Origin: Tridacna crocea | Taxonomy: Eukaryota > Mollusca > Bivalvia > Cardiida > Cardiidae | NCBI GenBank assembly: GCA_943736015.1 | Contig: OX031064.1 | Coordinates: 59,069,861-59,133,860 of the forward strand | Length of the DNA stretch: 64,000 bases | Direction of reading: 5' to 3' | Shown: positions 1 to 8,420 of the stretch, in pieces | Layout of the letters: each line of letters opens with the position of its first letter | Position numbering within the stretch: the first letter of the stretch is position 1 | Made by a program: the position numbers and the translations under genes | Notes under the pieces: generated by a model | What the model was told of the DNA's origin: nothing | Database searches by the model: none | Seen by the model: only the letters and a program-made list of their open reading frames with translations

Positions 1-89
1 TTGAAAGCTTTTTCTTGTAAAGTCATAAAGAAACAGAATTGTGTAGTAAAACCAAAAGATTCATTTTTTTTCCTCTAAATATTTTAAAG

Positions 90-3000
90 GTAGCAGATTC
101 GAGCCCGGCCCCAATCATACTATACAGCGTACCTGGTAATACAAGTATTGATATGCCAGTCGATGTTGTTGTTGAACTGTCAGCACATCCAAATATCATA
201 GGAATCAAGGACAGTGGTGGAGATGTAAGTTTATGGTGTTCCCCTTTGTAGTACAAATGGAAATAGCCTATGGCAACTTATCTCAGTTTGTTTTAACCCC
301 TAGGCTGTTAAACACAACTCAAGGACCTTTTACAGACAGTGTAGATCAAGATCAGACTGCACAGAACATGCAGTCTGAAATTGGATCTATGCTGTCTGAT
401 AAGGAAATATTTCTCAACTCTCGATAACTTTCAAATCGTAATATTCAGGTTTTTACTATTGGCTCGAAAGTTTGAGTGATTAATCAACTTAACTCTTTAC
501 CACACAATCCAAACTTTTAACGACCTGGAGAAAGAAGCCTTTTGAAAACATTGTAGGAAAAGGAGAAAATGCTGGTAACCAGCATTTTCTCCTTTTCCCA
601 CAATGTTTTCTCTACCCTTCCAAAACCAAATTTCAATTTTTCCAGTCATGTTTGTTGTCTGCAAATGCTTTCAGTTTGGACAGGTCTAAATTTTCTTGTT
701 TGGTAAAGAGTTAAGGGTTTAAAATCCTTTATTGCTTCTGCTTATGGCTTCTACCTGGAGCTCTGAATAAGGGTTAAAGGAAAATGAGAAATGTGTGATA
801 TAAGGGACAGTCCCTGACCCACGATATTATCCGCGAAAATTGAAATTGCACACCATTTTCAACATTTATTCTGTCGTATTATGGCAACAGCTCACTTACT
901 CATGTCTATCCATGGTTTAACTCTTTCCCGAACAATCCCTGGTTTTTACGACCCTGAGATAGAAGCCTTTTGAAAACATTGTTGGAAAAGGAGAAAATGC
1001 TGGTATCCAGCATTTTTTCCTTTTCCCACAATATTTTCTGCCCTTCCGGAAACAAATTTCAGTTCTTTAGTTGTGTTTATTTTGGTGTCTGCAAGTGCTT
1101 TCAATTTGGACAAATCTAAAATGTTGTTGTTTGGTAAAGAGTTAACTGTTACCTGGCTAGGGCTTTGAATTGTCTTTCCCAAGGACAGTCCAATAAAAAA
1201 ATCTAGTGATTCATGTGAGGATTAAATACTTGACCTCTAAGACCACACAAATATCATGACCCTATTGAAGAAAAAGGAGCAATCAATTAACCCTTTCCCA
1301 AACAATCCTTGCTTATTACAGGTCTAAAATAGTAGCCTTTTGAAAACATTGTGGGAAAAGGAGAAAATGCTGGTAACCAGCATTTTCTCCTTTTCCAACA
1401 ATGTTTTCTACCCTATTATAGATAGAAATCATCTTTTCAGCAAGAGTTGAATTGTCGTCTGCAAATGCTTTCAATTTGGTCTAGTCCAAAAGTTTGTCGT
1501 TTGGGAAAGGGTTAAGAAGTAGTCCCTTTTCCTACACAGTTTTTCTAATGATAAGAGGCACCAATTTCTTGTCTTTAAAATGTTTCTCAAAATTAGGTTA
1601 TTGTAAATCTGTGTCTGCTTATTTGAGGACAACAAAGTAAATGTGACTCAAAACTGAAATTTCATCTTGAAAGGATAGAAAACATAGGTGGGGAAGGAGA
1701 AAATGCTGGTTACCAGTATTTTGTTCTTTTTCCACAACGTTTTCAAACACCTTTTGCAAGGTTTCCAAAACTTGGGATTATGTGATAAAGGGTTAACCCT
1801 TTACCAAACAACAAAATTTTAGATTGGTCCAAATTTAAAGCACTTGCAGACGACAACCATAACTCAAAAATTGAAATTTGTTTCCAGCAGGGTAGAAAAC
1901 ATTGTGGGAAAAGGAGAAAATGCTGGTTACCAGCATTTTCTCCTTTTCCCACAATGTTTTCAAAAGGCCTTTGTCTCAGGGTCGTAAAAACCAGAGATTG
2001 TTTGGTAAGGGGTCAAAGCTAAAGCTACATGTATCTTTCAAGATCAGCAGGTTCCATGGTTTATTTCAGATATCTAAAATAGGTTCCCTTGTGTACAAGA
2101 CTCAACACAATAATTTTCAAGTATTAGCTGGATCTGCAAGCTTCCTGTTGGCATCGTATGTTGTAGGTATGCAAATTCAAATCTATGAGGAGTAGCAGGC
2201 AACTGATAAGACGGAGCTTCCAGCTTCAGTAATACTACAATGTCATCAGTAAATTTGCAACAATAATTTCCACATATTATCAGCAGTCTTAGTTTTCTGC
2301 AGGATCATTAAAACTTGGGATTGTTTCGTAAAAGTCCAACCCTTTCCCAAACAATCCCTGGTTTTTACGGGTTTGGAATAGCAGCCTTTTGAAAACATTG
2401 TGGGAAAAGGAGAAAATGCTGGTAACCAGCATTTTCTCCTTTTCCCACAATGTTTTCTACCATATCATTGATAGAAATCATCTTTTTAGCAAGAGTTGAA
2501 TTGTCATCTGCAAATGCTTTCAATTTGGTCTAGTCCAAAAATTTGTCGTTTGGGAAAGGGTTAAGTATCTTTTTGCATGCCAGCTTGGTTGCATTGTGGG
2601 TATTATGATCAGGATTGCTATAGCTCAGGATTTAACCGTCTCAAAGAAACTGGAATGAACTTGTGCAGATATAGCTCTCTACCAAACAACAAAGTTTTAA
2701 CCTTGTCTAAATAGGAAGTATTTGCAGACACATTAAATGCTATTCAGGACATAAAATTCATCTTTCAAAATAAAGAAAAAGGGAAAATGCTGATTATCAG
2801 TGATTTCTCCTTTTCCAGTAATGTTTTCAAAAGTCTTTTGTCTGTCTTTAAAATTAGGGATTGTGTGGTTAAAATATAGCTGAATAGAAGATCAGTTTAC
2901 CAAATAGCTCTCTCTCATTATCTTCTTAGGAGTGGTCATTTTGTTTTTAGCTCCACTGGCCAAAGGCCAGCGGGCTTATGTCATGGCCCGGTGTCCGTCG

Positions 3001-5545
3001 TGCGTCCGTCCGTCTGTGCGTGCGTCCGTTAACTTTTATTTCAAACATCTTCTTCTCTGAAACTACCCATCCAATTTTGATGAAACTTCACAGAAATGAT
3101 CCTACCATGGTCCTCTTCAGAATTCCTTGAAAGAATTTTATTCCTTCAAAAACTCTGGTTGCCATGGCAACAAAACTGAAAAATATTTAACATTTTTAAA
3201 AATCTTCTTCTCTGAAACCATAAGGCCTAGGGCTACCAAATTTGGCATGTAGCTTTATCTAGTGGACCTCTACCAAGTTCCTTCAAATATTAGCCCTGGG
3301 GTCAAAATTGGCCCCACCCTGGGGGTCACAAGTTTTATATGGGCTTCTATAGGGAAAACTTTAAAATCCTTCTGGTACCTAGCCATAGGGCCTAGGGCTA
3401 CCAAATTTGGCATGTAGCTTTATCTAGTAGACCTCTACCCAGAGTGCCCAAATGATACCCCAGAGGTCAAATTTGGCCCGGCCCCAGGGGTCACAAGTTT
3501 TATATGGGCTTATATAGTGAAAACTTTAAAAATCTGTTCGTACCAAGCCATAAGGCCTAGGGCTACTCAATTTTGCATCTAGCTTTATCAAGTACCAAAG
3601 GTGCCCAAATTGTAGCCCTGGGGTCAAAGTTGGCCCTGTCCTGGGGGTCACAAGTTTTACATGGGCTCATATTGGGATTTTTTTAAAAATCTACTTGTAC
3701 CTAGCTATAAGGCCTAGGGCTACCAAATTTTGCATGTAGCTTTATCTAGTGGGCCTCTACCAGGAGGGCCCAAATTATAGCCTTAGGGTCAAGTTTGTCC
3801 CCACACCAGAGGTCACAAGTTTTACATGGGCTTTTGTGATGAAGACTTTCTAAGTCATCTTGTTACTAACCATAATAAAGACAAGGACCACTAAATTTAG
3901 CCCTGTCTCATGGATTTTATGTTTTACAGGGCCTTTTATTGAGAAAACTTTGAAAATCTGCTTCTTTATAACCACACATTCTAGACCTGCATTATTTGGT
4001 ATGGGGCTTTATCTTGTAGACCTCCACCAGGATTCAAGTAATTATAGCTTTGTGGTCAAAACTGGATTTGCCCAGGGGTCACAACTTTTTTTGGTTTTTA
4101 TGGAAAAAATTGGATGCCCTCAAGTTTGAAACCAGTTGGCCAAATAATGTAATGTTTGGCTTGTAGTGTTTTTACGAATTAGCCAGTGGAGCGATACAGG
4201 GCCATCATGGCCCTCTTGTTCTGTCTCCTTATCCATGATTTGAAGAGCCACAAAGTAAGGTTAATTTTTCGTTACTTTTTGTTTTCACGAATTAGGTGGA
4301 GTTGGTGGTGTACTTGGACTAGCCAATGTTTTAGGTCAGGAATGCTGCAAACTTGAAAAACTCTTCAAGGAGGGTAAAATGGAGGAAGCCAAAGCACTTC
4401 AGCATAGATTAATTGGGCCGAATGCTGCAGTAAGATGTTTCTACATATATACAATCAGTACTTAATTATAAAGGGGCAATTTAGGTTTTTAGTAATAAAA
4501 CAAGACTTTCCAGATATTTGTACACTACCAATTTACTCAGTATTTTTTCTCCTATACATCATTGAAACAATGTTCTGGGATGAGATAAGGATGATTCATG
4601 GGACAATGAATTTTGGGAAAGAATTGAACCAGCAACCCCTAGCTTCCAAACCCTATATTTCATTGACTGATCTTTCCTGGCCAGGCAAAGCTAAAAGAGT
4701 AATCACAGCTCCCGTTGTTTGCATACCATATGTCATATTCTTCACAGATTAGAACTGTCTGCTATGATGCATCACCCATCTCTCCTGTAACTGGGAAAAG
4801 TAGGTCTTGCACCGAAGCTATTACCCCTATACCCAAGCGTGTAGGGGCTGTATTAACCCATTACCAGACGACAATATTTTAGACTAGTCTAAATTGAAAG
4901 CATTTGCAGACGACAAAATAAAAGTGACTGAAAATTGGAAATTTGTTTTGTGAAGGGTAGAAAACATTGTGGGAAAAGGAGAAAATGCTGGTTACCAGCA
5001 TTTTCTCCTTTTCCTACAGTGTTTTCAAAAGGCTTCTTTCTCAGGGGCATCAAAAGTAGGGATTGTGTGGTAATGGGTTAATAAATGGCCATTGCATAGG
5101 TTACAAGCGGAATAAATCACACCAAGTAGCGTTTTATTGAGCAAACGTTTATTTCATTTTGAAATTCAAAGTAAGGTTGTTGTTTTGAAAAATTAGTCCG
5201 CCTCTGTAACCAGAATGCCCAAATTAGACAGATGTGTGTTTGTAGAATGCCATCTAGTGGGAGATAATGTCACAGTTTAGATATGTGTTTGTAGAATGCC
5301 ATCTAGTGGGAGAAAATGTCACAGTTTAGATATGTGTTTGTAGAATGCCATCTAGTGGGAGATAATGTCACAGCTCCTCTTATTTTCTCCTTCAGGTCAC
5401 AAAGATGTTTGGTATGCCAGGGTTAAAAAAATCCATGGAATGGAAAGGATACTACGGTGGGCCCTGTAGATCCCCTATCCAGCCCCTAACCTCTCAGGCT
5501 GAGGAAGTTGTTAGAAATATTTTTAGTCAGAATCAATTTTTGTGA
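90..5545 (+). CDS. HOGA1: 4-hydroxy-2-oxoglutarate aldolase, mitochondrial (3' part of gene, four exons)
   Basis: This enzyme of the DHDPS/NAL aldolase family cleaves 4-hydroxy-2-oxoglutarate to pyruvate and glyoxylate in mitochondrial hydroxyproline breakdown. Four exons are read: 90-224, 2070-2166, 4296-4429 and 5396-5545. All have AG/GT borders and phases that join in frame. Exon 1 encodes [18 protein letters not shown], then [13 protein letters not shown]; the K at 207-209 is the family's Schiff-base lysine. Exon 2 gives [20 protein letters not shown], exon 3 [13 protein letters not shown] and [11 protein letters not shown], and exon 4 [20 protein letters not shown], ending in QFL and TGA. 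The order and motifs match vertebrate HOGA1 to its normal C-terminus. The 5' exons, including the transit peptide, lie left of the window. The introns hold MITEs and one Helitron-like block. Recognition is by remembered motifs, not by a search. Confidence 0.93.
330..480. repeat. Dispersed repeat with short hairpin (family X)
   Basis: It holds TCAGACTGCA and TGCAGTCTGA around a 9-base loop, then a shared tail (TTTTTACTATTGGCTCGAAA). Related stretches occur at 27283-27360 and 41925-42115. The class is unknown. Confidence 0.5.
489..714 (+). mobile_element. TTAA-MITE, type A, full length
   Basis: Reference copy. TTAA flanks inverted ends ACTCTTTACCA/TGGTAAAGAG; the left arm has the CACACAATCC motif; a hairpin of about 66 bp is centred on GCTGGTAACCAGC; the right arm has TTTGG..AGGTCTAAA. 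The TTAA target and CCCTTT-type ends point to the piggyBac superfamily. It is in a HOGA1 intron. Strand + in this family means the CACACAATCC arm comes first. Confidence 0.85.
917..1145 (+). mobile_element. TTAA-MITE, type A
   Basis: Both TTAA ends are present, with CTCTTTCCC at the left and GGTAAAGAG at the right. The hairpin is almost perfect. HOGA1 intron. Confidence 0.8.
1287..1515 (+). mobile_element. TTAA-MITE, type A, CCCAAAC-end variant
   Basis: The ends read CCCTTTCCCAAAC / GTTTGGGAAAGGG, a 13-bp perfect terminal inverted repeat next to TTAA. The right arm (AAATCATCTTTTCAGCAAGA) is diagnostic of a subgroup shared with 2336-2564 and 27024-27252. Confidence 0.85.
1625..1796 (-). mobile_element. 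TTAA-MITE, decayed
   Basis: Part of the arm (GACAACAAAGTAAATGTGACT), the hairpin and the right TTAA remain. The left end is lost. Confidence 0.55.
1793..2016 (-). mobile_element. TTAA-MITE, type A, abuts previous copy
   Basis: It shares one TTAA (1793-1796) with the copy before it. The right flank has mutated to TCAA. It ends 54 bases before HOGA1 exon 2070-2166. Confidence 0.8.
2336..2564 (+). mobile_element. TTAA-MITE, type A, CCCAAAC-end variant
   Basis: The hairpin is perfect over its whole length. The left TTAA is now CCAA. It is preceded by a fragment (2308-2335) of another copy's right end. Confidence 0.82.
2673..2874 (-). mobile_element. TTAA-MITE, decayed
   Basis: The CCAAACAACAAAGTTTTA arm and GGGATTGTGTGGT end are recognisable. 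The hairpin centre has drifted to GCTGATTATCAGT. Confidence 0.5.
2947..4220 (+). mobile_element. Non-autonomous Helitron-like (Helentron-type) element with about 160-165 bp tandem core
   Basis: A 5' subterminal AGCTCCACTGGCC is matched inversely by GCCAGTGGAGC near the 3' end (4182-4192). Then comes the hairpin GGGCCATcATGGCCC (4199-4213) and the terminus TCTTGTT. The core is a decayed tandem array: GGCCTAGGGCTACC recurs at about 3224, 3389, 3554 and 3711. Subterminal inverted repeats, tandem core and 3' hairpin are the plan of Helentron-derived non-autonomous elements. It fills the HOGA1 intron between exons 2166 and 4296. Confidence 0.65.
4853..5081 (-). mobile_element. TTAA-MITE, type A
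   Basis: Full length, with CCCATTACC / GGTAATGGG ends, the ACTTTTG-related subgroup. It lies between the last two HOGA1 exons. Confidence 0.82.
5231..5380 (+). repeat. Minisatellite, 49-bp unit, three copies
   Basis: GTAGAATGCCATCTAGTGGG recurs every 49 bases (5242, 5291, 5340). The array ends 16 bases before the acceptor of the last HOGA1 exon. Confidence 0.85.
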
Positions 5546-5620
5546 TGTACCAAGTAATGTGACTTGTTACCCCACTTTGTTTTTATCATTATTTATATTT
5601 TTCTAGATGAAAGAAAACTG

Positions 5621-5626
5621 AATAAA
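5621..5626 (+). promoter_or_regulatory. Candidate poly(A) signal of HOGA1
   Basis: An AATAAA lies about 75 bases after the HOGA1 stop codon, a usual distance for a short 3' UTR. No transcript evidence is available. Confidence 0.45.
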
Positions 5627-5763
5627 TCAAATGGAAGTATTTGCCATAAAAATGTTCCCCCTCCCCTCTTAAAAAATGCAACTATAGGGACAAATGAAAA
5701 ATTTGCTGAAGAGCATTTTCTCCATTTGCCACATTGCTTGTCACTCTGCACTTTCATGAAATA

Positions 5764-5926
5764 AACTTTTAGCAAACAATCATGGGCAGATACTGAGGAT
5801 GAGCCTTCATAAATCATGGTGGAAAATGGAGAAAATGCTTTTAACCATCATTTGCTCCTTTTCCCACAATGTGTTTCAAAGCCTTTTTCAAAAGTTGGAA
5901 CTAAAAATTGTTTGGTAAAGGGTTAA
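5764..5926. mobile_element. TTAA-MITE, decayed
   Basis: It has an imperfect hairpin (GGAGAAAATGCTTTTAACC..) and a good right end, TTTGGTAAAGGGTTAA. Confidence 0.5.
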
Positions 5927-6257
5927 TAAACCAATTCTAGTCTCAGAATTTCCATGAGGTAATTGCAGTAGACAATATCCAAGAATTTCTTCATGATGTA
6001 AAAGGCAAGACAAATACAGCTGTACAATCTTTGTGATTTGATGCTACTTTCAAATTGAAAATTAATCAGATCTCGCAAATAGTTTTATTTTATTTATACA
6101 GTTTAGCGAGCCAATTATGTATAATTCTTAATGGGCTAAAATGATATGAAAGATAAATATATATTTTAGAGAATTTTGTATTTTTTACTTTGCATTGGTA
6201 CATGTTTATAGGAAAATTTACACAAAAATGTGGCAGATATAAGCCTTGTAGTAGCAG
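5927..6257. other. Intergenic, nothing recognised
   Basis: AT-rich spacer 3' of HOGA1. No ORF, RNA gene or repeat could be supported here. Confidence 0.6.
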
Positions 6258-6376
6258 TTAACACTTTACCACACAATCCTGACTTTTAACAACCCTGTAA
6301 AAGAAGACTTTTGAAAACATTCTTACGAACAAAGTCCGTAACAAAGAAACAAATGAATAAATGCATGGCAGAAATA

Positions 6377-6460
6377 AGGATCGGAGCGGGATTCGAACTC
6401 CGAACTCCCGGACGCAAAGCCAATACCCTAACCACTGAGCCAAAGAGATATCTCCCTGAC
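6377..6460 (-). promoter_or_regulatory. tRNA-like pol III promoter inside the first LTR
   Basis: On the - strand, TGGCTCAGTGG (A box, at 6432-6442) is followed by GTTCGAATCCC (B box, at 6388-6398). The arms do not fold as a proper tRNA (no matched acceptor stem), so this is a tRNA-derived promoter and not a tRNA gene. Confidence 0.7.
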
Positions 6461-6698
6461 GCAGTAGCCAGGTATTGTATTTAAATCGGGAGAATGCCAT
6501 GCAGGAAGGAGTGGTCTCCCGTAACACACCCCCTCTTAAAGTCATCATTTATTGATGACTCAAAGCCTTATTAGGCAGGAAGTCCAATTTTGGACAACAA
6601 ATGGGATTAATGGCTCAATGGCCAATCCCGGACGAGCCCCCATCTTACGAACAAAGTCCGTAACAAAGAAACAAATGAATAAATGCATGGCAGAAATA

Positions 6699-6782
6699 AG
6701 GATCGGAGCGGGATTCGAACTCCGAACTCCCGGACGCAAAGCCAATACCCTAATCACTGAGCCAAAGAGATATCTCCCTGAC
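6699..6782 (-). promoter_or_regulatory. tRNA-like pol III promoter inside the second LTR
   Basis: The same segment as in the first LTR. The single difference between the LTRs falls in the A box region (GTGATT instead of GTGGTT). Confidence 0.7.
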
Positions 6783-7330
6783 GCAGTAGCCAGGTATTGT
6801 ATTTAAATCGGGAGAATGCCATGCAGGAAGGAGTGGTCTCCCGTAACACATTGTGGGAAAAGGAGAAAATGCTGGTAACCAGCATTTTCTCCTTTTCCCA
6901 AAATGTTTTCTACTCTTCCAAAAACAAATTTCAATTTATCAGTCACCTATGTTCTGTCGACAGCAAATGCGTTCAATTTGGGGAAGTCTAAAAGTGTTGT
7001 CATTTGGTAGAGAGTTAAACACAGATTATCATTTGAAAAAGGAACTGGTCTATGGCTGCCTTATTTGTATACTGTTTAATGTCTCTCAATGGATGTTATC
7101 CTCCACACATGGTGATAGCCGTAAGAAAGAGACCAAATCACTTTGTGTGATCCTGAAAGCTGAAGCGGCCCAGATTTGTTCTGCCTTCTACAAAGCTATT
7201 TCAAGTCAACCATAATGCATTTTTGAACATTTTGAATGTGTCTGAACCTAGGACTGAAACATAGTTGCCTTGTCGCAGGAACAGGAAAAAACAGTGTAGG
7301 GCTGTAACTCCTGGGCTGGTGCTCAATAGA

Positions 7331-7518
7331 AGTCTTAAGAACATTCTTGGTCTTACTGAAGCCTCATATTTGAAAGTACTACAATACATTTGAATCATAA
7401 CATTTGAAAGAGACACAACCCCTTATTGGCTAAAATGGTTTAGCCAATCAGAGGTTATGTTACTTTCAAATTTAGAAAATTCTGGAAAATAAGACTGAGA
7501 AGGGTTCTTAAGAATGGT
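7331..7518. mobile_element. Foldback MITE, CTTAAGAA family (decayed)
   Basis: CTTAAGAACATTCTTGGTC at the left is answered by GGGTTCTTAAGAATGG at the right, around ATTGGCTAAA..TTTAGCCAAT. Confidence 0.65.
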
Positions 7519-7745
7519 TAACCCTTTACCACACAATCCCAACTTTTAACACCACTGTGAAAGAAGCCTATTGAAAACATTGTGGGAAAAGGAGAAAATG
7601 CTGGTAACCAGCATTTTCTCCTTTTCCCACAATGTTTTCTTCCCTACCTAAAATAAATTTTAATTCTTTAGTCACATTCATTTTGCGTCTGCAAATTCTT
7701 TCAATTTGCACCAGTCTAAAATTTTGTCATTTGGTAAAGGGTTAA
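7518..7745 (+). mobile_element. TTAA-MITE, type A
   Basis: Full length with both TTAA and a perfect hairpin. It lies between the convergent HOGA1 and NOP14 3' ends. Confidence 0.85.
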
Positions 7746-7957
7746 TACCATTACGGGCCCTGTAATAGAAGATTAACCATTATGAAAATCACAGATGGCA
7801 TGCCCCTTGTGGTAGGAATGCTTCCCCCAAAATTTCAGCCAATGTTGAAAGCTGTAGGAGCTGAAGAGGACATAGAATAATTGTATCTACCATAGGATGG
7901 ATAAACAACCTGATTTCAAAATACCCCCCCCCCCATTTTTCTTGTCTAGGGGTATGA

Positions 7958-8138
7958 TTAACACTTTATGAAATAAAATTTCCGACTGGTCCAAATTGTA
8001 AGTACATGTTTTTGTAGACAACAAATTATATGTTGCACTTATTATGAAAATTGTCTTTGAAAGAGAGGAAAACAATCAGGGAAAATATCTACTTTTCCCA
8101 CAGTGTTTTCAAAAACTTCCTTCTTCATGGCTGTTTAG
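7958..8138 (-). mobile_element. TTAA-MITE, decayed
   Basis: The left TTAA and CCGACTGGTCCAAATTG arm survive. The hairpin is shortened and the right end merges into the next copy. Confidence 0.55.
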
Positions 8139-8362
8139 CCCTTTCCCAAACAAGCCCTGGTTTTTATGTGTCTGCAGTACAGGTCTTTTGAAAACACTGT
8201 TAGAAAAGGAGAAATTGCTCATAACGAGCAATTTCTCCTTTTCCCACAGTGCTTTCTACCTTTTAGGAGAACTTTCTACCATTTTCATCAAATTCAAAAT
8301 TATTGTCTGCAAACTCTTTCAATTTGGGTGAGTCTAAAATTAGTCGTTTGGGAAAGGGTTAA
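8135..8362 (+). mobile_element. TTAA-MITE, type B
   Basis: The hairpin centre is AAATTGCTCATAACGAGCAATTT instead of type A. The ends are CCCTTTCCC / GGGAAAGGG. It is 58 bases from the NOP14 stop codon. Confidence 0.82.
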
Positions 8363-8420
8363 ACTAAACTTTAAGCAGTATTGGGTTAAAAAAACCAAAA
8401 AACCACTCTACACAGTTTGA

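Larger units (their letters stand above)
6321..6850 (-). mobile_element. TRIM-type LTR retrotransposon (non-coding), apparently whole
   Basis: Two 208-bp direct repeats (6321-6528, 6643-6850) differ at one base and flank a 114-bp interior. Read on the - strand, the interior starts directly with an 18-base site complementary to the 3' end of tRNA-Pro (6625-6642) and ends in a purine run (AAGAGGGGG) just before the second LTR. That is a primer-binding site and polypurine tract in the right places. There is no coding capacity. Each LTR starts TGTGTTACGG and contains a TATA-like TTTAAATAC and a tRNA-like segment. ACATT occurs at both junctions (6317-6321, 6848-6852) and may be the target duplication. 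One difference between LTRs points to a young insertion. Confidence 0.85.
6258..7018 (+). mobile_element. TTAA-MITE, type A, interrupted by a TRIM element
   Basis: The left arm (6258-6320) stops at GAAAACAT. The rest resumes at 6851 with TTGTGGGAAAAGG and runs to the right TTAA (7015-7018). The gap is exactly the LTR element at 6321-6850, so the MITE is the older of the two. Confidence 0.85.

Noticed and set aside
6377-6782. Two tRNA genes
   Set aside because: A and B boxes are present but no cloverleaf with a paired acceptor stem can be drawn. Both lie at the same place in the 208-bp LTRs.
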